DNA from: JAAELZ01 sp047639475
GTDB taxonomy: Bacteria; Pseudomonadota; Gammaproteobacteria; Arenicellales; Poriferihabitantaceae
Direction of reading: 5' to 3'
Length of the DNA stretch: 64,000 bases
NCBI GenBank assembly: GCA_047639475.1
Contig: JBLIOD010000004.1
Coordinates: 29,757-93,756, forward strand
The notes beneath the pieces were generated by a model. The model saw only the letters and a list, made by a program, of their open reading frames with translations. It made no database searches and was not told the DNA's origin. This document shows, piece after piece, positions 53,305 through 61,838 of the stretch. The position numbers and the translations under genes were made by a program. Position 1 is the first letter of the stretch. Each line of letters begins with the position of its first letter.

Positions 53305-53555
53305 TGAGTGCGATTTAATTGGAGTTAATTAGACTTTGACCTGATGGTACGAATTATTACGAGTTTGGGCAATAGATAGTATTGAACTTGTCGGATTAGT
53401 AAGAGGTTAATTTGTTGAGACCCTAGCATCACTTACTGCGCTAAAAATACTTCGTTATAAGGTCGTGCTCATGTGTAAACACAGGCTACGCTTGTTCGTT
53501 CACTTTTGCCTAACCTTATTGTCGCTCGCTACGTTATGTTGGGGCTTCTATATTG

Positions 53556-54599
53556 TTACTTCTTTCCAAATCCACTGTCTTCCAATAGAGAGAATATCGT
53601 ACCCGGCCAAGACGGGGCGTCTTCATCAGATAACCAGGCTTGTCGATAGGAACTGGGCTTTTTGCCAAAGCGATTGATAAACACTTTACTGAAATGCGAC
53701 ATGGAATTAAAACCACTGGCGGCGGAAACTTCGCGTATTGGCATTCTAGTGCTAGTTAGCAATACCCTGGCGTATTGTAGCCGCATTAATTGGCTAAATT
53801 GCACGATGGAACAACCTAGGTATTCTTTAAAGTAGCGTTCTAGTTGTCGCTGCGAAATGCCCACTATCTGGGCAATTTCTGGCACTGATAACGGCTCCAA
53901 CATGTTTTCTTCAATCAACTTGATCGCCCGATTAACGTAAGGGTGAATATGGCTGTGACTACCTCCGTGGGTATGGCGTTGCAGGGTGTTTGCGGGTCGA
54001 ACGGGGTGATAGATCATTTGATCCGCTATTTCACTGCTTAGGTTATCCCCAAACTGCTGATTGACGAGGTGTAACATTAAGTCCATACCAGCTGTGCCAC
54101 CCGCACAGGTCATTAAGTTTTTATCGATGGTGTATAGGTGCTCATTGGTTTGCACTTTGGGAAATAATTCAGCAAAACCCGCCATCATTGACCAATGCGT
54201 GGTGGCCAATTTCTCTGATAATATTTTTGCTCTGGCGAAGGTGTAAGTAGCCATTTCTACGGCGCACAGTGTGTCGCCTCTGTAGTTCAATTTATGCAAC
54301 CAATTGAACAATTCAATTTGTTGGTAGTGTTCACAACCCCAGCTGCCTACTACGAAGACAACATCATATTGCGTGCTGTGGGAGGCGTCTATTAAAGTGC
54401 AATTGATTGAGAGTTGATTGCTAGACGTAACCTGTTCTTCATCGAACGATAAAAAGTTCCATCGATAAAGTGGTGATGGCGATAGATAGTTGGCAATTCG
54501 CAAGGGTTCTATCATGCTGGTGACAGCCATCATATTGAATCTGGGAATCAACACGAACGCGTAATTGAGAGCTTTGCTGGTGACAGAGAACGGTGTCAT
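53556..54599 (-). CDS. GlxA/CdhR-type AraC-family regulator
   Basis: The 347-residue protein has an N-terminal DJ-1/PfpI-like domain (AFVLIPRFNMMAVTSMIEPLRIAN near 14-37, CGGTAG-like loop TCAGGTAGMDLMLHLV near 168-183). Two C-terminal AraC helix-turn-helix motifs follow (LSVPEIAQIVGISQRQLERYFKEYLG and IREVSAASGFNSMSHFSKVFINRFG). This domain pairing is that of GlxA, GbdR, SouR and CdhR, which regulate glycine betaine and carnitine catabolism in Pseudomonas. It is divergently transcribed from a dehydrocarnitine-cleavage gene, as CdhR-type regulators often are. The inducer is probably carnitine or a derivative, which is inference. A divergent 115-bp gap holds inverted repeats. Confidence 0.9.
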   Translation of the reverse strand: MTPFSVTSKALNYAFVLIPRFNMMAVTSMIEPLRIANYLSPSPLYRWNFLSFDEEQVTSSNQLSINCTLIDASHSTQYDVVFVVGSWGCEHYQQIELFNWLHKLNYRGDTLCAVEMATYTFARAKILSEKLATTHWSMMAGFAELFPKVQTNEHLYTIDKNLMTCAGGTAGMDLMLHLVNQQFGDNLSSEIADQMIYHPVRPANTLQRHTHGGSHSHIHPYVNRAIKLIEENMLEPLSVPEIAQIVGISQRQLERYFKEYLGCSIVQFSQLMRLQYARVLLTSTRMPIREVSAASGFNSMSHFSKVFINRFGKKPSSYRQAWLSDEDAPSWPGTIFSLLEDSGFGKK

Positions 54600-54671
54600 C
54601 TATTGATCAATGAAAGGTGATGGCGAATAATTGCTACTTTAGACGATTAATGACAAATCTGGAAGCGAGAA

Positions 54672-54714
54672 TTGCGCAAAATGCAGGACTTAATTTCACA
54701 ACAGAATCTGCATT
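54672..54714. promoter_or_regulatory. Inverted repeats between divergent regulator and BKACE genes
   Basis: Within the 115-bp divergent gap, TTGCGCAA is a perfect palindrome at 54672-54679. AATGCAG (54680-54686) and CTGCATT (54708-54714) form an inverted repeat that ends one base before the BKACE start codon. Either could bind the AraC-type regulator or fold in the mRNA leader; no clear sigma-70 hexamers were found. Confidence 0.4.
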
Positions 54715-55599
54715 ATGAACTACGACGTAATAGTAACTTGCGCGGTAACCGGCGCCGGTGACACTTTAGCCAAGCACCCTGGTGTGCCTGTTACCCCCGA
54801 ACAGATAGCGGATGCGGCTATTGAAGCAGCTAAAGCAGGCGCGGCAGTTGCACACGTTCACGTACGCGACCCTGAAACAGGGAAAGGCTCACGTGACCCG
54901 GCATTATTTAAAGAAACCGTTGAGCGTATTCGTGATTCTGATACGGACGTGGTTATAAATTTGACAGCAGGGATGGGCGGAGATTGGGTGCCCAGTGCAG
55001 ATGACCCGTCAATGCCTGGACCAGGCACTGATATGATTGGCCCAGAAGAGCGGTTAATTCATGTTGAACAATGTCGTCCAGAAATATGCAGCATTGACTG
55101 CGGTACCATGAATTTTGGTAACGGCAACGAAATCTATATATCAACACCGCCTACCTTACGTAAGATGGCCGAGTTGGTGAAAAGCTGGGGCGTGAAGCCA
55201 GAAATGGAAGTATTTGAGTTAGGCCACATCCGTTTTGCCAAGCAAATGGTAGCCGAGGGTTTAATTGCCGATCCGCCTATGTTCCAACTATGCTTAGGTA
55301 TTCCGTGGGGCGCTGACCAAACCATTGATACCATGAAGTGCATGAAAGACGAATTGCCGGATGGCGCTGCTTGGGCAAGCTTTGGTATCTCCCGAATGCA
55401 AATGCCAATGGTGGCTGCTGCTGTGGTAATGGGCGGAAATGTACGCGTTGGATTGGAGGACAATATATATCTTGATCGCGGTGTTCTAGCTTCAAATGGC
55501 GATTTAGTCACCCGCGCAGTTGAAATTATCGAACGCCTAGGTGCACGAGCGGTTACGCCTGCTGAAGTGCGCGAGCGATACGGTTTGAAGAAAGGCTGA
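54715..55599 (+). CDS. 3-Dehydrocarnitine cleavage enzyme (BKACE family)
   Basis: BKACE enzymes use acetyl-CoA to cleave beta-keto acids; the carnitine branch turns 3-dehydrocarnitine plus acetyl-CoA into betainyl-CoA and acetoacetate. The 294-residue protein has the zinc ligand pair His47 and His49 in HVHVRDPETG and the catalytic-site Glu248 in VRVGLEDN. The conserved Asp and Asn sites lie around SIDCGTMNFGN near 126-136 and the QLCLGIPWGAD loop near 191-201. Its start MNYDVIVTCAVTGAGDTLAK and overall sequence are close to the dehydrocarnitine-cleaving members from Pseudomonas. The divergent CdhR-type regulator and the downstream carnitine 3-dehydrogenase support the substrate. Confidence 0.9.
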   Translation: MNYDVIVTCAVTGAGDTLAKHPGVPVTPEQIADAAIEAAKAGAAVAHVHVRDPETGKGSRDPALFKETVERIRDSDTDVVINLTAGMGGDWVPSADDPSMPGPGTDMIGPEERLIHVEQCRPEICSIDCGTMNFGNGNEIYISTPPTLRKMAELVKSWGVKPEMEVFELGHIRFAKQMVAEGLIADPPMFQLCLGIPWGADQTIDTMKCMKDELPDGAAWASFGISRMQMPMVAAAVVMGGNVRVGLEDNIYLDRGVLASNGDLVTRAVEIIERLGARAVTPAEVRERYGLKKG

Positions 55600-55622
55600 G
55601 CCTAACGGTAAGAGGTTACAAA

Positions 55623-56783
55623 ATGGATATTAAACTAAGCCACGAGAATCAGTTGCTGCGTGATAGCGCTAGAGCATTTATAGACAAAGAGCTGATTCCG
55701 TATGAAGAAGAAGTAGACCGGGTAGGCCTAGTACCGCTTGAGTTAGGCCAGCATATACAAGCCCAGTCCATAGAGGCGGGTTTGTATTCAGCCAACCTGC
55801 CTGAGTCGGTTGGTGGTGGTGGGTTGGATTACACCAGTATGGCGGTTATAGAGCGTGAGTATGGCCGTACTTCCCATGCCTTGCATTCTTGGATTGGTCG
55901 GCCTACAGAGCTACTAATGGCCTGTAAGGGGGACCAGATCGAACAATACTTAACACCTTGTGTTAAAGCGGAGAAACGCGAGTTGTTTGCGCTGACTGAA
56001 CCTGAAGCGGGCTCAGATATCATGTCCATGAAGTCTAACGCACGCCGTGATGGAGATGATTGGATCCTTAATGGCTCTAAACACTTTATTTCTGGCCCAG
56101 TCATGCCAGATTTTGCCATCGTATTTGCGGTAACCGGTGAAGATGAGACCCCGCGCGGTCCCAGAAAGCGCGTAACGGCTTTTTTAGTTGATGTCGGCAC
56201 CAAAGGCTTTGATATATCTGTAGGCACCAAGTGCGTTAGCTATCGCGGTTATCACACCTTTCAATTGAGCTTTGATAATGTGCGCTTAGGGCCGGATCAA
56301 ATTTTAGGTGCAGAGGGTAAAGGGCTTGAACTGTCAGGTCAGTGGCTCGGAATGGGCCGTATCTGGGTAGGGGCAACCTGCGTCGGCAAAGCTGAAAGGC
56401 TTTATGAACTAGCGGTCGATTGGGCGGCAAACCGTAAGCAGTTTAAAAAACCTATTGGCCAATTTCAGGCCACCGGCTTTAAGCTAGCAGATATGGCTAT
56501 CGGTATTAAGACGGCTGATTTGTTGGTGATGAATGCCGTAGAAAAGGCGGACGATGGCAATATGCAAGACAGCGATGCTGCCATGGTAAAGGTATACTGC
56601 TCAGAGATGCTTAACCGCGTAGCTGACGACACGGTGCAAATATACGGCGGCATGGGCTTGATGGAAGAGCTTCCTGTACAACGTCTATGGAGAGACTCAC
56701 GGCTTGAGCGTATCTGGGACGGTACCTCAGAAATTCAACGCCACATTATCACTCGATCAATTCTTCGCCCTCTAGGTGCATGA
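55623..56783 (+). CDS. Acyl-CoA dehydrogenase, probably for betainyl-type CoA thioesters
   Basis: The 386-residue FAD enzyme has LFALTEPEAGSDIMSMK near residues 118-134, the FAD-binding SKHFISGPVMPDF region, NRKQFKKPIGQFQATGFKLADM near 263-284 and QIYGGMGLMEE near 339-349. In most acyl-CoA dehydrogenases the catalytic base is the Glu of a YEGTSEIQ motif; here the motif is IWDGTSEIQ, so the base position is Asp366. Asp is seen in some relatives. Context suggests gamma-butyrobetainyl-CoA or crotonobetainyl-CoA as substrate, in either direction, with electrons to ETF. It overlaps the next gene by four bases. Confidence 0.85.
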   Translation: MDIKLSHENQLLRDSARAFIDKELIPYEEEVDRVGLVPLELGQHIQAQSIEAGLYSANLPESVGGGGLDYTSMAVIEREYGRTSHALHSWIGRPTELLMACKGDQIEQYLTPCVKAEKRELFALTEPEAGSDIMSMKSNARRDGDDWILNGSKHFISGPVMPDFAIVFAVTGEDETPRGPRKRVTAFLVDVGTKGFDISVGTKCVSYRGYHTFQLSFDNVRLGPDQILGAEGKGLELSGQWLGMGRIWVGATCVGKAERLYELAVDWAANRKQFKKPIGQFQATGFKLADMAIGIKTADLLVMNAVEKADDGNMQDSDAAMVKVYCSEMLNRVADDTVQIYGGMGLMEELPVQRLWRDSRLERIWDGTSEIQRHIITRSILRPLGA

Positions 56784-58900
56784 CACCGCTAAAACGAGAC
56801 AACGTTGATCGACTGTTAAATCCGCAACACGTCGCCGTTATCGGCGGACGTGATGCGGTGACGGTGATAGGTGAATTACGCCGTATAGGTTATGCCGGTG
56901 AAATATGGCCGGTAAATCCTAAGCGCGACAGTATTTCGGGCTTGGCATGCTTTGACGGTGTTAATGATTTACCCGCTGCGCCTGACGCCACGTTTTTAGC
57001 CATACCCGCAACGCCCGCGCTGCTTACAGTAAAAGACTTAGCTCGTCGGGGAGCTGGCGGCATAGTGTGTTATACCGCTGGCTTTAGCGGTGATGGTTCA
57101 GAAGGCGGGGAAGGGGATCAATCACTCATCGACGCCGCAGGCGATATGGCCTTGGTAGGCCCTAATTGTTACGGCATTATCAACTATATTAATAAAGTCG
57201 CCTTATGGCCATTTGCACATGGCGGCTTTTGCCCAGGGTATGGCGCTGCCATTGTGACGCAAAGTGGTATGTTGTCTTCAGACATCACCATGAACCAGCG
57301 CTCAGTACCACTGGCTTATATGGTGTCGGCCGGTAACCAGTCTAGCTTGGGTTTAGAAGATTACATCGATGTGCTATGCGAGAAGCCGGAAGTTCGAGCC
57401 TTAGGACTACATATTGAAGGCTTAAAAGATATTCAACGATTTATTGACGTTGCGCAAAAAGCGTTAGCTTTGAACAAACCGTTAGTCGTGCTCAAAACCG
57501 GCACTTCAGCTATCGGTGCTGAGTTAACCGTTAGCCATACAGGTTCCTTGTCGGGCACGGCAGAAACCTACCAGGCATTATTTGATCGTTTAGGGGTGAT
57601 CAGCGTTTCCAATCCAGCCCAATTAATTGAAACCCTTAAATATATTTGTGTAGCGGGTATTCCCAAGGGCAATAAGGTGATGGGTTTCACTTGCTCAGGC
57701 GGTGGTGCCACCATGCTGGCTGATTACGCTGAAAAAATCGGTTTAAACTTTACTCGGCCCAGTAAGGCGGTAGCAGTTGATCTAGTCAGTAAATTGCCCA
57801 GCATCGCACAAGTATCCAATCCGCTTGATTACACCACGCCAATTTGGGGTGACCCCGAAAATTTACAACCTGTTTTTAACGCCGCCTTTAAGGATGACTA
57901 TGATAGCGCGCTTATTCTGCAAGATTATCCACTGCCAGATATAAACGAAAGCAAGGTTTACTACGCGAACGATGCGCAGTGTTTTATCAATACCACATCC
58001 AAAGTGGGTTTACCTGCGGCTGTGTGTAGCACCTTACCTGAAAATATCGATATGGATACTCGGCAACATTTAATTGAGAACTCGGTTGCACCGATGCAGG
58101 GTATTCACGAGACCTTGAATGCGATAGCAGGAGCGGCGCACTATGGGTTGGCACGCAATGCCCTATTGAATCAGCCTTCATTGGAGTTGGTTCAGAAAGA
58201 GGGCAGCTCTAGCGGCGTTCGTCAACTAGACGAATGGAGTAGTAAGCAGGCGTTACATGACGCAGGTTTGCAAGTGCCAGAGTCCCAATTACTAACCCAA
58301 GTACAGATTGATTCGGGCGCGGTGGAGGTCAGTTTCCCCGTCGCCTTAAAAGTCAATTCGGACCAAATTGCCCACAAGACAGAGTTGGGCGCTGTGGCGC
58401 TCAACTTGCGTGACCTTGCCGATATACAGCAAGCGGCTGGCAGCATGGTCCAATCTGTAAAAGCGCATTCTGTAGATATAACAACGGATGTGTTTCTAGT
58501 AGAAGTAATGCAAGAGAAGCCACTGTTGGAACTAATGGTGAGCGTGAGGTCACACGACAACTTTGGTTTGGTGATGACCTTGGCAACGGGCGGCGTTATG
58601 ATTGAGTTGTTACAAGATGCGGTAACGTTGATTTTGCCCGTGAATCAAAGTGAAATCGCGCAGGCGTTGATGCAACTAAAGTTAGCGCCTATGCTTAAAG
58701 GCTACCGAGGCAAACCTGCGGTAGATATTGAGCGCTTAAGCGACGACATACAGAAAATTGGCGAGTTTGTGATTACGAACAAAACGACCATCGCCGAATT
58801 GGAAATTAATCCATTATTTGTCTACCAAGACAGGGCGGTAATTGTTGATGCTTTGATGCATAAAGTGACTAAAATCTCGGATGCCGGCATTGTGGCCTAG
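56780..58900 (+). CDS. ADP-forming acyl-CoA synthetase
   Basis: The 706-residue protein has a CoA-binding domain (NPQHVAVIGGRD near residues 14-24), a ligase domain with the phospho-His site His253 in VSHTGSLSG, and a C-terminal ATP-grasp domain (FPVALKVNSDQIAHKTELGAVAL near 527-550, ending TIAELEINPLFVY). The layout is that of NDP-forming acetyl-CoA synthetases, which couple thioester and ATP reversibly. In this cluster it probably makes or hydrolyses the CoA ester of a betaine acid (gamma-butyrobetaine, crotonobetaine or carnitine) in place of the CaiC ligase or CaiB transferase, which are absent. The ATG overlaps the acyl-CoA dehydrogenase stop. Confidence 0.85.
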   Translation: MTPLKRDNVDRLLNPQHVAVIGGRDAVTVIGELRRIGYAGEIWPVNPKRDSISGLACFDGVNDLPAAPDATFLAIPATPALLTVKDLARRGAGGIVCYTAGFSGDGSEGGEGDQSLIDAAGDMALVGPNCYGIINYINKVALWPFAHGGFCPGYGAAIVTQSGMLSSDITMNQRSVPLAYMVSAGNQSSLGLEDYIDVLCEKPEVRALGLHIEGLKDIQRFIDVAQKALALNKPLVVLKTGTSAIGAELTVSHTGSLSGTAETYQALFDRLGVISVSNPAQLIETLKYICVAGIPKGNKVMGFTCSGGGATMLADYAEKIGLNFTRPSKAVAVDLVSKLPSIAQVSNPLDYTTPIWGDPENLQPVFNAAFKDDYDSALILQDYPLPDINESKVYYANDAQCFINTTSKVGLPAAVCSTLPENIDMDTRQHLIENSVAPMQGIHETLNAIAGAAHYGLARNALLNQPSLELVQKEGSSSGVRQLDEWSSKQALHDAGLQVPESQLLTQVQIDSGAVEVSFPVALKVNSDQIAHKTELGAVALNLRDLADIQQAAGSMVQSVKAHSVDITTDVFLVEVMQEKPLLELMVSVRSHDNFGLVMTLATGGVMIELLQDAVTLILPVNQSEIAQALMQLKLAPMLKGYRGKPAVDIERLSDDIQKIGEFVITNKTTIAELEINPLFVYQDRAVIVDALMHKVTKISDAGIVA

Positions 58901-59306
58901 GCTTGTTTACAGAAACGGTTATGAGGTATAGTTTGAGGATGGTATTCAGTTCGTTAAACAGCCCAAAAAGAAACATTGGGGTAGCCACACTATCGCTCCT
59001 TAAGTCTTTGCAGCTAACGAAACGGTCAATGCCATCTCTTCTTATTAAAGCCTCACGACTGACCTTAGTAACGCGTTCTTTGAACCCGTTGATTTGGGTT
59101 GAGTGTTATTTATCATTGGTGGCTGCTGTGGTACTTAAAAAGCCCTGGTTAGGTCTGCAATATTCTTAAAGCTGTTCGCTGAAATAGTGATGAATTGTCT
59201 TCTTAACAAATTAGTTAACACCGATATAATATTCACCGAACACCCGTAAATATAAGTGGTCTGAGTTATCTCTGATCGTTATCACCCAAAAATTTAACTA
59301 AATATT
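58901..59306 (+). other. 406-bp gap with decayed reading frame and a promoter
   Basis: The gap divides the carnitine cluster into two transcription blocks. Its first 240 bp is gene-like in composition but has stops in all frames. One frame (58902 onward) reads FEDGIQFVKQPKKKHWGSHTIAP, later NAFFEPVDLG and, across a TGA, FIIGGCCGT at 59109-59135 before a TAA. GGCCGT is the zinc-site motif of homocysteine S-methyltransferases such as betaine-homocysteine methyltransferase, so this may be a pseudogene of that type; the evidence is thin. An 88-codon ORF at 58903-59169 in another frame looks spurious. A promoter lies near the right end. Confidence 0.35.
59203..59230 (+). promoter_or_regulatory. 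Sigma-70 promoter with overlapping palindrome
   Basis: TTAACA (59203-59208) and TATAAT (59225-59230) are spaced by 16 bases, a near-consensus vegetative promoter starting transcription about 70 bases before the aldehyde dehydrogenase gene. TTAAC and GTTAA (59203-59218) form an inverted repeat inside it that could be an operator. Confidence 0.7.
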
Positions 59307-60701
59307 ATGAGCAATACAAACAAAACTTTTGAGGTTACTAACCCAGCAACGGGCGAAGTATTAGATTCAGTGCCTGAAATGGGCGTTGAAGGAACGAAAG
59401 CAGCCATCGCGTTGGCGCAAGAAACCTTTAAGACATGGTCTGCCATTCCGGCTAAAGCGCGTAGTGAAGCGTTGATGCGTTGGTACAATCTAATCTTGGA
59501 CCACAAAGACGAACTGGCCAAAATCATAACCGCGGAGTGCGGTAAGCCACTGGCTGAATCAATGGGCGAAGTTCTTTATGGCGCCAGCTTTGTGCAATGG
59601 TTCGCCGAAGAAGCTAAACGCATCTATGGTGAGACCATTCCTGCTGCTGCAAACGATCGCAGACTGGTGGTTATTAAACAACCAATTGGTGTTGTGGCAG
59701 CGATTACGCCATGGAATTTTCCGCTAGCGATGATCACACGCAAGGTAGCACCAGCAATGGCAGTAGGGTGCACGGTTGTACTAAAACCGGCTGCGGAGAC
59801 GCCACTGACAGCTGTTTACTTAGACAAGCTTTCGGAAGAAGCAGGTATTCCCACAGGCGTGATGAATATCATCACCAGTGAAGATGCGATTGGCGTTGGT
59901 GAGGAGCTGACCTCTAGTTCAGTGATTCGTAAAGTGTCTTTCACCGGTTCCACCCGTGTTGGCAAACTGCTTATGCAGCAAGGTGCCGCGACCGTTAAGA
60001 AAATGAGCCTTGAGCTTGGTGGCAACGCGCCGTTCATCGTATTCGATGATGCAGATATTGACTCTGCTGTTAAAGGCGCGATGGCGTCTAAATATCGTAA
60101 TGCGGGACAAACGTGCGTGTGTGTTAATCGTTTCTTGGTGCAAGATGGAGTTTATGATGAATTCTCGCAGAAGTTAACAGCCGCAGTAGAAACACTGAAT
60201 ATGGGCAATGGCGCAGACGATAACATTCAGATTGGGCCACTAATTTCAGTGGCTGGCGTTGATAAAGTTGAATCTCACGTAGAAGATGCGGTCGCCAAAG
60301 GAGCGGAGATTCTAACCGGCGGTGGTCGATCTGACTTGGGTGATCACTTCTATAACCCAACCGTATTAGGCAATGTGTCGCTAGATTCTAAAGTCGCCAA
60401 AGAAGAAACCTTCGGTCCGATTTCTCCACTGTTTAGATTTACCACAGAAGAAGAGGCCATCGCGATGGCTAACGACACCGAATTTGGCTTGGCTTCTTAC
60501 TTTTACGCGCGTGATTTAGGACGTGTATGGCGCGTTGGCGAAGCGCTTGAGTACGGCATGGTCGGCATTAATGAAGGCATTATTTCTACGGAAGTGGCGC
60601 CTTTTGGCGGAGTTAAAGAATCAGGTTTGGGCCGCGAGGGCTCCCATCATGGTGCTGACGATTTTTTAGAGCTTAAGTATTTGTGCATGGGCGGTATCTA
60701 G
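59307..60701 (+). CDS. Succinate-semialdehyde dehydrogenase-like aldehyde dehydrogenase
   Basis: The 464-residue NAD(P)-dependent enzyme has TPWNFPLAM near residues 134-142, FTGSTRVGK near 212-220, catalytic Glu236 in LELGGN and nucleophile Cys270 in GQTCVC. It belongs to the GabD subgroup, whose members oxidise succinate semialdehyde or related omega-aldehydes. In this cluster likely substrates are 4-trimethylaminobutyraldehyde (giving gamma-butyrobetaine) or a semialdehyde released by the LLM oxidoreductase next to it, such as succinate or malate semialdehyde. It begins the second transcription block, with its own promoter. Confidence 0.88.
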   Translation: MSNTNKTFEVTNPATGEVLDSVPEMGVEGTKAAIALAQETFKTWSAIPAKARSEALMRWYNLILDHKDELAKIITAECGKPLAESMGEVLYGASFVQWFAEEAKRIYGETIPAAANDRRLVVIKQPIGVVAAITPWNFPLAMITRKVAPAMAVGCTVVLKPAAETPLTAVYLDKLSEEAGIPTGVMNIITSEDAIGVGEELTSSSVIRKVSFTGSTRVGKLLMQQGAATVKKMSLELGGNAPFIVFDDADIDSAVKGAMASKYRNAGQTCVCVNRFLVQDGVYDEFSQKLTAAVETLNMGNGADDNIQIGPLISVAGVDKVESHVEDAVAKGAEILTGGGRSDLGDHFYNPTVLGNVSLDSKVAKEETFGPISPLFRFTTEEEAIAMANDTEFGLASYFYARDLGRVWRVGEALEYGMVGINEGIISTEVAPFGGVKESGLGREGSHHGADDFLELKYLCMGGI

Positions 60702-60724
60702 CCCCAAACGAAGAGAGAATTATT

Positions 60725-61759
60725 ATGAAATTTCAACTAGCAATTAACATGGAGCGCACATCTGATGCGCGAGATATGCGAGACGAGCAGCGCCATAACT
60801 TAGAAATGGTGCAAAAGGCGGACCAAAGTGGCTTTAGCACTGTATGGGCTGCAGAGCACCATGCATTGGAAATGACCATCGCGCCCAACCCATTTCAAAT
60901 TCTGACTTGGTATGCAGCGCACACCGATAATATTCGCTTGGGAACCGCCGTTGCGGTCGCGCCGTATTGGCACCCCATTCGATTGGCGGGAGAAGCTGCA
61001 ATGGCCGATTTGTATAGCGGTGGACGTTTAGAGTTTGGTATTGGCTCTGGCGCTTATCAGCGCGAATTTGATCGAATGCACAATGGCCTAAAGCAATCTG
61101 AAGGCTGGAAATATATGGCCGAGATGTTGCCTGCACTGCAAGCCTTATGGAAAGGCGACTATGAGCATGATGGTGAGTACTGGAAGTTTCCTACTGCTAC
61201 CTCTGTGCCCAAGCCGATGCAAGTAGATATACCTGTGTGGATCGCTGCGCGCGCACCGGTTAGCTTTGATATGTCGGTAGAAAGGGGCTACAACATTATG
61301 TCCTGGCCGCTAACACGGCCTATGTCGGAGGCTGAATTGTATAAGCAGCATCTTGATAATTCGATGGCCAAGTTTCCAGGTGCCATAAAGCCCACATTTG
61401 CGATGATGCGCCATACCTCGGTGTATGACAATGCAGCGGATGGTGATGCGTCAATGAAAGCGATTCGTGCCACCTTAGGACGTTTTGCGAATTTATTCCA
61501 AAACCTGGGTGATGTCGAAAATGGCTTTCCAAAGCCATTGAGCGATGAAGCATTAGCTGCTTTTCCAGACTACAACCCAAATGTATTGGAGCAGAACTTA
61601 ATGTTCGGCTCCCCCGATATGATTATCGAGAAGCTTAAGTTGTATGAGGCCTTGGGTGTGGATGAATTCATCTACTACGCTAGCATGGGCTTAGGCCATG
61701 AAGAGCAGAAGCGTTCATTGGACTTGTTTTGCAATGAAGTTATGCCGGCTTTCGCTTAA
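60725..61759 (+). CDS. LLM-class (luciferase-like) flavin-dependent oxidoreductase
   Basis: The ATG at 60725, behind a GAAGAGAG sequence, gives 344 residues; an in-frame extension to 60683 overlaps the previous gene and lacks homology. The TIM-barrel luciferase-like fold is shown by GFSTVWAAEHHALEM near residues 37-51, IRLGTAVAVAPYWHPIRLAGEAAMADLYSGGRLEFGIGSGAYQREFDR near 71-118 and FGSPDMIIEKLKLYEALGVDEF near 289-310. Such enzymes use FMNH2 and oxygen, often to cleave C-N or C-S bonds or hydroxylate alkanes. The reaction here is unknown; position between a semialdehyde dehydrogenase and CaiD hydratase suggests a quaternary-amine substrate. No flavin reductase is adjacent. Confidence 0.87.
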   Translation: MKFQLAINMERTSDARDMRDEQRHNLEMVQKADQSGFSTVWAAEHHALEMTIAPNPFQILTWYAAHTDNIRLGTAVAVAPYWHPIRLAGEAAMADLYSGGRLEFGIGSGAYQREFDRMHNGLKQSEGWKYMAEMLPALQALWKGDYEHDGEYWKFPTATSVPKPMQVDIPVWIAARAPVSFDMSVERGYNIMSWPLTRPMSEAELYKQHLDNSMAKFPGAIKPTFAMMRHTSVYDNAADGDASMKAIRATLGRFANLFQNLGDVENGFPKPLSDEALAAFPDYNPNVLEQNLMFGSPDMIIEKLKLYEALGVDEFIYYASMGLGHEEQKRSLDLFCNEVMPAFA

Positions 61760-61838
61760 GTCGTAACCAAAATACAAGCTATCCAAATGGGCCAGTTAAT
61801 TGCTGTCCCTTTTTTCGAATATTTTAGAGAATAGATCT

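Noticed and set aside
58903..59169. 88-codon open frame after the ADP-forming synthetase gene
   Set aside because: Low-complexity Leu/Ser composition, no ribosome-binding site, no recognisable domain; another frame of the same DNA carries the only motif.
60683..60724. 14-codon N-terminal extension of the LLM protein
   Set aside because: It lies in the end of the aldehyde dehydrogenase gene; the ATG at 60725 has a good ribosome-binding site and fits the family.
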